64,000 nt of DNA from Amblyornis subalaris (taxonomy: Eukaryota > Chordata > Aves > Passeriformes > Ptilonorhynchidae). The position numbers and the translations under genes were made by a program. Where the stretch lies: assembly GCA_018881555.1 (NCBI GenBank), contig JACAXG010000104.1, forward strand, positions 971,775 to 1,035,774. Reading direction: 5' to 3'. Below the pieces are notes generated by a model that made no database searches, was not told the DNA's origin, and saw only the letters and a program-made list of their open reading frames with translations. Of this stretch, positions 25,801 to 37,750 are shown piece after piece. The first letter of the stretch is position 1; every line of letters begins with the position of its first letter.

Positions 25801-28800
25801 AGAGTCACTATGCAGGCACTCCAATGCCATGCAGTGATATCTGAGCTAACTCAAGAATCAAAAGATGCATCCTAATTATCTATATATTTTAGTCTGTATT
25901 TCNTCTTTGATGGCTATGGTTTTGGTGCTATCACCACCTGAAGAATCCTCAGGGCACCTTCAACTGCAACTAGTTATTACAAGAACAAAGAGTCTAGTGT
26001 CATACAGGACAGAAGAAAAGTTCCACGTATACAGTGTGCTCTACCTAGTGCTAGTGTCTCTTTATCTCAAGATGACCTTGCAAGAGCAATATATATTCCA
26101 GAGACTGCAAGACTTAATTATTTTAATTCCGTGGTCCAGGAGTATTCAGCGGGGTTTCTCTCCTGCTTGCAGCTTTTGCAGACTGTAGTGGTATATCTGA
26201 TCAGCGGTTTAAGTAGCTGTGATCACATTACCTGCACCCTGCACCCTTCTCAGTGGCTGCTTATACAGTGGCACATTGATTTTTAGCTGACTCTGTTGGT
26301 CTTTTCAGTGGTCCTAATAATAAAACGCCTGAGCAAATAGAAAACCTACTGATTGGTATTTTACATAGACACCTTTTACAGGAGTTAACCCATAATAAAT
26401 TACTGTAACTTGGCAGGCAATTGTATGTTTGGTGTGGGGTGTGTTAGGCAAGAAGCAGGAATGTCCCTCTGGTACAGCTGCTGGCCAGTAGCAGCACAGA
26501 TGGCAAACAGGACAAAGACTGGCCTTGCACAGACATACAGAGCTCCTCCTGGCCTCACTGACTGCAGAGTTCAGCAGATGTTGAGTGATCCTGCCTAAAA
26601 GATAGTCCTACCAAACAGTGATGCACAGCACCCAGTCTCTTCAGGAGCAGCATCTCCCGGCTTCTGCCAAGTCTCTCCTGGAGCTTTTAAACTTGAGCCC
26701 CAGAAAGAAAAATACAGACAGGCACTGACTTCAAACACTCTCAGCCCCTGCCTCAGGGTGAGGGCTCATTTCAGCTTGACATCTGTTCCAGCCCTGCTTG
26801 CTCTGTCTATAAAGTGGCTCAGTCAAACTAAGTCAGTGTCTTGAAACATAGCATATTTAGAGACCTTTGCTCATTTGGCNCCATCTAAGAATAGCAAGTA
26901 TCTGCAATGGCATGCTGTGGTCTTCACATCATTCAGAAAACAGCACTCAGAGCAGAGGAANGGGCTGGTGCACAACCAGGTCCCACGCCTGTACAAAAGT
27001 CACTGCTAAGGTGCCTCTAACTTCAAAAATAGAAGGCACTTCCAGGCCCACAAACATTTTCTCTCTATTTTCTAATGCCTATCTGAAATCTTGCAATTGT
27101 GGAAGCTGGACATTTTAGCCTACAGATGTTTAGACACAACGAAGAGCACCTCAAAAGCACACATAGAGAACACTGTTTCCCATCTTAGGCTATTGCCACC
27201 TTCACAGCTTTCCACAGCAGGAGTTGCCACTAGGGAAATCCTAAATGATAAGCTGGCCATCAATCAGAAACACTTTTTGCCTGGAGGTNAGAGGATAACT
27301 AGGCCAACAGACACTCTCTTCTACCAAGGAGAAAGGGAAAAGCTGTAGTAAACAGTGATCTCTCAAACCAGACACTCCAAAAAGCTCTCCGTGGTAGTGC
27401 GGTGGGAGTAAGACTCCAAGTGCAAATCCTTCTCCAGCAGTTATAGGGCTAATGCTTCTGCCTTACCACATATGCCTATAGCCAGCCACGTACAGTTTGG
27501 CTCCAAGCTATACTGCTCTGAATTTATCATTTAAAAAAAAGAATCCAAAATAAATAGCAAAAATACAATCAGTCTGAACAAGCAGTGAACAATTACAATG
27601 GAATGAATATCAACCATGCAGAAATATTTCTAATGGAGAGATTAGCTTTCTATAACAAACTCTGGCTTTAACCTTCATAACTTCAACAAAGTAAAACCCA
27701 GTCACATGAAATTTCAGAGTCATGGTCTCGTGCCAAGGAAAGCTTCTCTGGAAAGTTTGAGGTAGATCGGCCAAGGCATCTTGAAGATATGAGAGTTCCT
27801 GAAAAGTGAGGTGTTCTCCATTTCTTGGACTGTTCCCTAATTTTTTTTGGCTCACCATAACTTAAAAATGGCTAGACATTCCAAATTTGCTTGGCTACTG
27901 CTGGTGCCTTTGACTAGTGCCTTTGACTATTTTATTACTAAATGTGGGTTTGTGCAAATTCTGAACACTGCAGTTGTTAACACCACATGTTGGCTTGTGC
28001 ATGCCGCAGGCAAGCCAGGCTGGCCCACTGCATGCTCCTCAATCACCTCATCAGCTGTTCTCAGGAGGCACCACTGATGCCCAGGACCCTTCCCTCAGGT
28101 CCAACTGGGTGTAAGAACTTGGCTGGACTTTACAGACTCCATGGGGAGACATTCTGTTAGGCTGGAGAGAAATGGTCCTGGGGTGCTTCCAAGCCTTGCC
28201 AGCACCAAAGTGCCTCTCTTGGAAAGGTAAGCACACACCAGACAGATGGTTTCCTCCCCTGACTTACTGTTGTCTTCTTTCTACTCCTTCAATCCATACT
28301 TAGCTTTACTCTCTGATGAACCCAAAAAATTTTCTCCGTGAACATCCACCTAATTCTCAAGTACCCTCTCCTCCATGGACTACTGATCCAATCTATTTTC
28401 CACTTCCATGATAATTGCAAAATCTATGCTGGAGTCTGGGTGCTCCTACTATAGCAGATTCCTCCCTCTCTGCTCCATTCTCTTAGTCTCCAAGGCCCTC
28501 CTCTAGACTAGGAGCCACATACACATAGACTCAACACAGGACATTAGACTTCTGGGCAGGAACACCCACGGGGAAGATTTCAGCCCTCAAGAAGCAAATT
28601 TCCCCTGAGCAAACTTTTAATTTGTTTGATGAACCATAGAAAAACTGTGGGTAAGGAATTCACTCCTGATGGGGACTGTTCTGTTCACAATCTTGATTTT
28701 GATAACAGATACTATGGCAACCACATGTATCACTTGACACAGCCTTCAGCATGGTCAACTACTTTAAACAATTCTCCTTAATCTTTGATATTTCCTTTGA

Positions 28801-29910
28801 CAATGACTATCACCTGCTAGCTTGCCAGGAAAACAAGCAGTGTACAGCTAACCAGTAGTGGAAAACATAAAGCCATTAAAACACTTCCCGGTGAAGTATG
28901 TTTCTACATGGAAACAGTGTTACAAAGAGACCTATTCTTTCTGAGATGCACACATGCATGACTCCCATTCCCAGGAGCTACGCGAGTGAATCCGAGAGTG
29001 TCTACATTTACCAAACATTGATCCCACACAGAAAGCACCTTTTAAGAATGACATATCCTTTGACCTTCTGCATCTTACTTTTGCTCTTCAGAAACAAAAG
29101 ATTTTACAATGACCATGTCACCTACAATAAAAACTAAACTTGGTCCTATAAGCACCAAAAAAATCCATAAAATAGAAATTATTTACCTAACAGACAGGGA
29201 GAACAGAAGTTTTTTTCCACATTTCTTATCCAATTGGAGATTTATCAGAGCTTTTTTATTCATACCAATTTCAAACATCTGTCACCTTTAAAAGGCAGAT
29301 AATCTAACTCAGAGGTTTGCTTTTCTCAAGAGAGGCCACACAATGCTCAATCAAGTTTTACAAAGTACATAGCCCTCTGCTGGGTTGGCACAAACCTGCA
29401 GAGCNCCAAGGAAAACCTAGAGGAGGAAGACTTCTTGCTGTCTCCCACAGAGCTACTGCCCTTTGGGAAGGGTGCTTCCCAGCTCCAGCCCGCCTGCCGC
29501 CGTGTAAGCTAATGAAAAGAGCATGAGGAGGATCTGCAGGCACTTTCCTCCCCCTCAATCCACAAAGGGCGAGTCACAGTCTGACCCTAACTTAACACTC
29601 AGGCTGTAAACTTACTTAACACTTGTAGAAGAATTTATTTTTTTCAAACATACCGATGGCAGCATATGGCCCATCGACAGGTTTATTATTATAAGACACT
29701 TTTTCCACCAGGTTATAGTCTTTTTTATAAACATATGTTTCAGCACATAATAAAACCCCTAAGAACTGTTTCTGAAATGTGCAAGCACAGAAACTACTTT
29801 TCAAGGTTTGTCAAGACAATGAAAGAAACAATCTTTAAAGGGACTTCCATTTTTTCTAAAGGTCTTTTTCTAAATGTCTTTTAAATCCAAGGGTACTGAG
29901 AGTTATGCAT

Positions 29911-29946
29911 GTTAAAAAAAAACAAAAGAAAGAAAAAGAAAAATGA
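29911..29946. repeat. A-rich simple sequence
   Basis: Low-complexity A-rich tract with interspersed G and C. There is no clear retroposon body upstream. Confidence 0.7.
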
Positions 29947-31369
29947 GTTCTCTTTGTTAATGCCACATTCTTCTCCATTTTGTCAAAGCAATCATTTTTA
30001 TACTTAATAAAATTCCTCCTTCCACTAAGTAGACCTCTTAACTATGNTTTAAATCAGAACATGTGGTTTATGGGTGAATGATAAGCTTCCGAAAATAAGG
30101 TGGCATATTATAAAGAAAATGTCAACACCACACTGCTACAGTCACGCGAACTCATCGGTGCAAAGCCACCCTTGACACTCCGTGCCCTTCAGCTGCGCTA
30201 GTAAAGGTCTGCATGTGGAGTCAAGGTGGTTTGATCACAAATTTCCATCCATCTGCAAGACTGCATCCAAGTCCAATGTCCACAAACGTGTCACTGCCTG
30301 ATTTTCCTATAGACCACACTTGTGTTCTTGAGAAATAAGGCTTCTTGTCTATGCAGCTATAATGCAATTTCTCTGCTAGCACCACAATTTTTAGGGGAAA
30401 AAAGAAACACACATAGTGTACATTGCTTTATTCAAAAAAATCCTACATTCCTCTTATTCTTAATGCTTTCTCCCTAATATCTCACAATATATTTAGCCCG
30501 AGCAGGCTTGGTTTTAAAAGCAGCTTCTTCAATACATCAAAATATGACCCAACTCAGGTATGTTTGCTAGGAGCTTTGTTTCCTATCACCCAAATTCACA
30601 GTCTCCTGTTGAAAGGAGCCTGCAGCTGGAACACAAACTAGGACTCACTGGGTCTAGACCCTAAGCTCACATACAGGCAATACAAGACCTTTCACTGGCT
30701 TTGTAGGATGGGACATTAGGCCTGTGGTTCGCTGAAGACACTAGAGGCCTTACAGACTATATGATATGATATTTTAAATACTCCTTAGCACTAGAAAAGA
30801 ATGTTGCAATCACTTTGAACATTGCATTGGTATTTAGGGTATTTTGGGAAAGAAAGAGCACTTATTTTCTATGTGTGTTTGCCCCCCTACCCAATGACAC
30901 TCCCCACAAAATGCAGATGTTTTAAGACACTAGAAAAAATAACCATATGCCAGCAGATTTGAAGCTTAAAGAATAAAAATCTCTAATTTTATCATCGGCA
31001 TACTATTATAATTGGCACGCATGAGCTTGCATTCAAAGAAAACTCATTTGTTAAAATTAATCACTGACTTCTCAGCCAATTTGTCAGTTAACTACTACCA
31101 CGTCTGGATATGATTAGTTAGCTTCAGTGGGAGATACAGGGTGCTCTCTATAATGCTTCCACAGGATGAAATCCTAAACCCAGTGAAGCCTTCGAACATT
31201 TTGCAAGCAACTTATTCTCCTGGAGCCAGGACCTCATGGATGCTGCTGTAGGCTCTATTTTTTTCTGCTTCTACAGATTAAGCCTTTCTAGGAGGGAAAC
31301 ACCAGCAGCTTCGACAATAAACATGCTCTTTCTCCATGAGCAGACAGAGCAATCACGGGTCCTGTGCTG

Positions 31370-31640
31370 TGTTTGGAAACACTTAACTGGCGGGATCGGT
31401 TTGAGGCTAAGATGAGGCATGATGTACGAGGCTTCTGACAAGGGGGCTGGCTCTGCTCGTCTAATTGCGGTTGCTGCTCCTATGATGTGGAAACCTGTCT
31501 ATTAGAAACCACATTTCACANGTGACTGAACAGCCATCAGATGGTAACAGATTTCATTTGTTACTGACCTCCCTTCCCTGCCGCAGCGTAAGGGTGAATG
31601 GCCCGATATTCCACCGTCAGTCCAGAGCCAAACGCCTCCT
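31370..31640. promoter_or_regulatory. CpG-retaining patch, candidate regulatory element
   Basis: About ten CpG dinucleotides occur in 270 bp, in flanks where CpG is rare. They sit in words such as GGCGGGATCGGTTTG, GTACGAGGC, CTAATTGCGG, GCCGCAGCGTAAG and CCCGATATTCCACCGTCAG. An E-box (CAGATG) and homeodomain-like TAATTG are also present. CpG retention in an AT-rich intron suggests an unmethylated, constrained segment such as an enhancer or alternative promoter. This is inference from composition; no conservation data were available. Confidence 0.3.
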
Positions 31641-34600
31641 GCTTTGTATAGTGGATTATAAAATACCTACATTTTTCAGATTGTGTTGAAATAGCACTCT
31701 TAAATAGCATTTTCTTATCTGGGCATCATAAAAGAATGGCAAATTCTGTGGAAAGTTTGAGGGCATTTTGGACTACGAGTGTAGAGTGCATCACCACATT
31801 TTTAAACACAGAACGTATTTACTCAGGTCCCCATCCCTCAAGGAGAACATCATGGGCAGATGAGACAGGGTCAGAGCCTTTGCTGAGAAACTGATATGAC
31901 AGTGACTAGACCAAAAGTAGTTCTTCCAGTGATGGACTGAAAGACAATTCTGCTACCAAAATTAAATACAGAACTTAGCACAGTTACTTTAAACAGAGGA
32001 TCCTATAAAGAGACCTCATCAAATTTTACACCCTCCAGACCTCTGGCTCCATCAATGACATAAAGGATTCAGAAAGTCACAGAACAAATCTTCCCATCTT
32101 GCTAAGCCCTCTGTATCTGGTTGGCTATCTTCCAGCCAGATAAATATATCTCACATGTGAAGAAGAAACTTTCCTTTCCACAGTCAACAGCCCTTTGGTT
32201 GTTACAAAGATTTTGTGTTCAGTCCTCAGAGCACTCACAGTCATCTCACAACCCCAGCTATAAAACACCCTACTCTTGGATAGCATTCATACAATTTAAT
32301 ACAATGAACAGTGGATTGTACAAAACCTGTGGTGAATCCCACTCCGATGACAATCACAGAGCTATGCAATGAATAACATTTACTTTTCATTTACATTTAG
32401 ATTTCTTAAGTGCAACCTTCCAGAATTCCACAGTGCAATAACACACAACCAGCTGTACGGCTGCATCTCCAATGAAACATAACACTTATCCAGGCCACGA
32501 CACCCCACAGCTAAACTCTGTTCCACTTCTCCAGCTCCACCGAGCCTCTGGCTGTCTTCAGCAGCATGGAAGAACTGGCCTCTCTTAAGCGACTGGTGTT
32601 GAGGAGGGCTTTGAAGGCCTGTAGACCAACAAGGTCTGCCAGAGCATCTGTCAGGAGCAAGTTCCCAAGGTCAAGGATCCTAATCAAGAACATCGGCAAC
32701 AGCTCCCTTATATTTAACTCTTCAAGTGTTTATCCTTCTGGAAAGAGACAATCTCTGAAGAACGCATACAGCAAACAGAATGATTTTGGCATACTTTGCC
32801 CTCAAGGCCAACTATTGAAGCACTGTTTCTAGTGTATGTAAAATTTTCAGACCAGATAAAAAGAAACCTGAATTTCTTTACAAGATTGGTTTTTTTAGAA
32901 GTGTTGCAGATCAAGAAAATCAGTTTTCTATGGTTGTACCTTAGAAAAGACTGGATCTAAAATACAAGATGTTCACAAACCCAATAACAAATATCAGGGT
33001 TTTCACATTCTTCTCAGGTATAATATGGTAGCTGTACTCAGCTTTTCATATGATCTTGCACTCTAAATATGTCACCATGAGTTCTACTGGAGAAAGATGG
33101 CATTTACTGTGAAATTAGTATATGTGATTAAACACATGAAGAAGAGTTGGCTGAATCTGAACACTTTATTGTAAATCCTTTGTGGAGTAGATTTCATCCC
33201 ATGCCACATCTTTTACATTTTGGACATAATTTTCAAGATCTACACTGTCACTGGAGGAAATACTCTTAACTTCAGTAACTGTTTAAAAACTTCCAAAAAA
33301 AAAATTATTACAACTTTCCCATTTGTATTATGAATTGATTGATACCTAAATGTGAATTACAGAATATTAAGAAAGCTCAAAACGCATTAACATATGAATG
33401 GCATGCAGAACAATTCCTCTGAATTACTACCAGCAAAATCAAAATGCAACTGCTTTTAGTTATGCAAATTGGAGATGTAGCATCAGGACTGCAAACGAGA
33501 GCCTAAGAAGTGCAAAGTTCAGGGACAAGCCATGTATGCAGCTGCTCCAAAAACAACCATAGTCAGATAAAAGTCTGAAAGCAATTATTTGGGGTGAATA
33601 TTGTACACAGACCACTGCACTAAGCTTCTATAATTAAACAAGGCAAAAGTTCAGATGGTGCCTAATAAGCCATTTGCTACATTAATTATATTCAAGTGTG
33701 GCAGTCTAATGCTTGGTAATAACTAACAACAAGGGAAATAATTTAAAGAAAGTATCTGATGTCGTAAATTTCTTTCTTTTTCATTCATCAGTACTGATGT
33801 TGCCAGCCAGCCCTCCTAACACACTTCAAACACATGAAAGGGACACTGCTTAGTGTCAGGAAGAGCTATTTAGGGGTTGTAAACCTCTAGGCTGAGGAAG
33901 CCAACAGTCTGACTTGACAAAAATGATCTCTACACTACAAAAGTAGCAGCAAAGTCAGATTTTCCATTCCTTGAAGCAAGTCCCTATGTCTTTGTTCCAA
34001 AGTTACAATGCCACAGGGGCAACCAATTTTTTTGTAGCAACAACAGCATCTTAACAGACCTTTGCAGATCAACAGATTTCCCACTGACTCCATTTATTGG
34101 ATTTGCCTTCACACTGATCACACAGCCTTTGTACACATCTGTGATTTTAATAGTATTTACAGCAAATTTATAACAAGATAAATAATATCAGAGAGGTATT
34201 TAATATGTTTTGGCTTCTTTTAACGCCATTAGTAGTTAAACACACGGAAAATGAGCCTATACCATATGCCCAAGTACTTCTCTGTAGACCACTAGCCAAT
34301 TCCTTAGCAAACACAGAAAAGTTTCCAAAACACAATCTGAAAATTACTGCAGAGAGATTTGCATACTATTTCTGATGGACCAGTAGCATTCCAACAACTC
34401 ATGTAAAATCCAGNATGCTCCAATAGTATATGCAGCAACTAGCACACACAGCATCGATTCACAATGCAATTGTTAGGATGCTACCAACAGGATGCTGTTC
34501 TATCTCATTTAACTAATCTGCAATAGAAAAAAAGATCAAATTCTGTAGTATTACAACTATTTTCTATTTCGCTTTCTTAATTTAAAACAGGATCTCCAGA

Positions 34601-35542
34601 TTCTACTTATGCACAACTCTATATTTAACCTAAGAGGGCATATAACAGTCATTTTGCAGATTTCAAAGAGCCAGAGATAAGGTGAACATACAGCTTTATC
34701 CATGACGTCTTTCCACTGGGACATTTACATATGCAACCCTAGCATCCCTTTAAGCTCCTTTTAAAAAGTTTTTGTAACACTTTCCCTATTGTTTGGCCTT
34801 TCTTTTCATGTCCTCAGTAGAAAACTTCACAAAACATAGATGTAGAGGTCTGTAACCTTGCAACAAACCTCTAACATTTTGTATACATCCTCCAACTCTG
34901 AATGCGCAGTGTGGACAATGCTGGGAAATCCTGTCCTCTGCCCAGATGAAGTGCAGAACAGAAAAGAGTTCTCTGACTACCATACCAGGAGCTGTAGACA
35001 TCATAAACTCAATGAGAGAAGACTTCTGCCTACAAATAGTTCGAAGTCTTCAGTTACAAGATCTCAAATCCCGCACTTCCACGGCAAATGGCAAGAGGAC
35101 CCCTGCCTCCTGCAGCAGAGGTGTCTGCAAAGTTGTCAGCTGCAGAAATCAGTGCTGAGTGTCCCTGGGTTTGAATACACACAGAGGACCTCACTTCCAC
35201 ACCCTTTATCACAGCTTTTCATCCAGCGAGTAGAGGACACCTTTTCCCAACAGTGCAACATTTGGTCTTAGCAAGACACACACAAAACCAGTAAAAAGCC
35301 ATGGCGGGATTTCCAGTCAAACAGTATTTTAATCAGAAAGTGCACATGAAAGAAAAATACTTCTACACTATACTTCAGATTTATAAAAATAATAAAACTG
35401 CCCTTATAAAAACCAAAACACCACTGCAAGAGCTTCATTTTTAAATGGAAAAAATGTAGTAATTCTTTCCCCATATCCAACAGCCCCACACTATCAAAAN
35501 CAGCTGAATTATTTTCACCTAAGCTTTCCAAACAAAAAAAAG

Positions 35543-35572
35543 ATACATACATACATACATACATATATATGT
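35543..35572. repeat. (CATA)n / (TA)n microsatellite
   Basis: A run of about five CATA units passes into a short TA run. It is a simple tandem repeat with no other content. Confidence 0.9.
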
Positions 35573-36344
35573 ATTAAAATTACCTGGATGCAGACACCAC
35601 GCCTGGAAAGTTTCATTGCAAAAGGGTTAAAGTTCAGAAAGTTTGCAAGACTGAAAAAGGAAAATCAGATTAAAAAATGTGCAAAAACCTTAACCTTGAG
35701 GTTTGCTGCTGCCTCCTGCCTATCTCTCAACATTTCCCTCCACATTAAGAAAGACTAAACGTTCCTCCAAGTTATCAACTTGAATGAGTAACCCAATCAA
35801 ATTCTTTTCCTAGTACCAAAAGAAACACATCGCCCTAACAATATAAACTACATATAGTAGTTGAGCATTAGAGATTATAACATTGCCGATAATTANAAAA
35901 AGAGACCGCAGAAGTGATCCACACCGCTTAGTAGAGGTAAATTCGCCGAGACTTTTTTTCCCCTTTGAAAATATCGATTTTTATATGCTAANACAGCTGC
36001 CCAACTATTGATAACAGCAACGTGCAAAAGCAAATATAGAACTAACAGAACAGCCTTGAAAAGCAACCAGAAAAAAAGGGTCTCATTTAAATTCCTGGAA
36101 AGCACTGTTTCTCTAAACGTATCTATTCAAGCTCTCTCGAGCAGGCGAGCCCTCCTAAAACACACCCTGCACACTCCCCGCCCGAGAACTGTTAAGCCAA
36201 GAAGCCACTAAGCCATGCCACTGAGAACCCATATGGCTTCACCTACAGGCTTTTCCTTCCAGCAAACGCTGCACGGTAGAAATCCTCCCCTTCACCATCA
36301 CCACCCACCCGCCAAGGGAGAAAAAAAAAAAACCAAACCAAAAA

Positions 36345-37450
36345 AAAGAAGTGCTCTCCGCCCGGGGTCGCCCCTACGTACCGCCGGGCGCTCAGGGCTC
36401 TCTGGGGGCCCTGCCCCCCGAGGTGCAGCAGCCGGGGCTGCGCGGGCGCTCCGCCTCGCCGCGTCCCACGCGGTGCCTCTCCCCCCGCATGGTGGTGGCC
36501 GCCGCACGCACAAAGCGCCGGGCGCGGGCAGCGGCCGGGGGCGGGCGGCACCCCGGCTCCGCCGATCGCAGCGGCACCGGCGCCGGGCGGCGGCACGGGC
36601 GGCGGGCGGCTCGGAACGGCGCGGCTCGGCACCGGCACCGCCCCCGCCCCCGGGAGCCGCCGCCCGCCGGGGCCGCCCCCCGCACGCGGCCGAGCGCCCC
36701 CCGCGCCGCCGCCCGGCCCCTCCCGGGACGGGGGTGCCCCCGCCCCCGCTACCTCGCGAGCGGAGCGGGGCGCTACGGCGGCGGGGCGGGAGGCTGCGCT
36801 CGCTGGCGGGCGGAGGGGGCCGTGCGGGCATGCCGGGGCTGCCCTGGGGCTGTGCCGCGCTGTCCCGGCTCATTGTTCGGGAAGGGCAGCGGCGGGAGGG
36901 GCGGGCGCTGCGGCGGGAGGGGGTCACGCCGGCGGCGGGGGCAGCGCCGCGCTTTCCTCCGCACGGGCAGGGGGCTGGGGGCAGCGCTGCATCTTCCCCG
37001 CGTGGGGGGAGCGCGTGGGGGGAGCGCCTGGGGCCGGCGGCAGCGGGGCGTCCTCCCCGGGCCGGCCGGGGACGGGGGGATGCGCGGGGATGGGGCGCTG
37101 GCGCTGCGCCTTCCCCCGCTGTGNCGGGGCCGGGGCCGGGGCCGCGCTGCATCTTCAGGGGTCTGTGCTGCAGAAGTTCAAAGCGGCAGGGAAGGGTGGG
37201 AGGGGCGCGGGCGAGGGGGCCGGCAGCCTTGTCTCTGTGCCCCCGGCCTGCCGAGCGCGGAGAGCGCCGGGGCGTTCCGGCACCGGGACCCCGGTGGGGC
37301 CGAGCGGGGACGCGGGCTCTCTCTGTGACCGGTCCGGCAAGTTGAAGGCATGGTCCTTTCGTCAGCCCTCCCCCGTGAGCCGGGGCGGTGGGACTCTCGN
37401 GCTCACGCGGTGTGGAAGCGCCGCAGCCGGCTTTGGCTCCTTAAGATTAG
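36345..37450 (-). promoter_or_regulatory. ST6GAL2: CpG island, probable ST6GAL2 promoter
   Basis: This is the only strongly GC- and CpG-rich block in the window, with abrupt edges near 36345 and 37450. It has many Sp1-type GC boxes in both orientations (for example around 36600, 36640, 36785, 36810 and 36895) and no obvious TATA box, as is usual for CpG-island promoters. The ST6GAL2 first coding exon has an upstream acceptor but no local CpG island, and no other gene is seen nearby, so this is the best candidate for its promoter, about 25 kb upstream. Minus-strand donor-like sites GAG|GTAGCG (exon end 36753) and GCG|GTACGT (exon end 36382) could close a non-coding first exon. Orientation and assignment are inferred. 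Confidence 0.65.
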
Positions 37451-37750
37451 GCTCCATTAATTAAAGAAATATTTTAAGCTTAAAGGTCTCCTGAGAACAA
37501 ACACTTTAACTCGCTAATAAAGCGGGTAGAAAAACAATGCGATGTAGGGCTGTTGGATCAGCGATCACAAAGGAAAGGAGAGATCAGAGAGATGCTACCG
37601 GAGCTGAGGTAAATGCGCCCTCTCGCCGCTGGACCCACACGGCACTGATCGCTCCGGTGGGACTTCCAGTGTCCGTCCAGCGGCGCAAGAAAAGGGAAAT
37701 GTTTTCGGTGCAGTCGTTGCTATCCTTTCTCAGTTTGCTGAAAGGCTAGA
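37451..37750. other. Right shore of the CpG island with a plus-strand donor-like site
   Basis: CpG density falls but remains above background to about 37700. On the plus strand CTGAG|GTAAAT (exon end 37608) is a good donor match and could end the first exon of a divergent transcript. No acceptor partner was identified. Confidence 0.3.

Larger units (their letters stand above)
11339..36344 (-). other. Probable long 5' intron / upstream region of ST6GAL2, no coding sequence seen
   Basis: Across 25 kb no open frame shows recognisable domains or a believable exon chain. The longest plus-strand frame (17665-18159) has no domain. If the CpG island to the right is the ST6GAL2 promoter, this whole stretch is its 5' intron, possibly holding small non-coding exons. 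Distinct items inside it are a hairpin cluster at 22737-22822, CpG-retaining patches near 30.15 and 31.4-31.6 kb, a (CATA)n run at 35543, and short poly-T or A-rich tracts. No CR1 copy was recognised here. Confidence 0.55.

Noticed and set aside
29616..29804. 62-aa minus frame that looks superficially protein-like
   Set aside because: No homology recognised and no supporting exon structure.
30221..30412. 63-aa minus frame with fairly balanced composition
   Set aside because: No recognised domain or flanking exon signals; length expected by chance.
32511..32832. Overlapping frames on both strands with protein-like composition (leucine-rich on minus, basic on plus)
   Set aside because: I recognise no family and saw no splice-site chain. 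It could be a diverged pseudogene exon, but the evidence is too weak to call.
36215..37464. Long overlapping open frames on both strands (up to 376 aa)
   Set aside because: They occur in all frames of a GC-rich CpG island where stop codons are rare. The products are Arg/Gly/Pro/Ala-rich low-complexity sequence with no domain.
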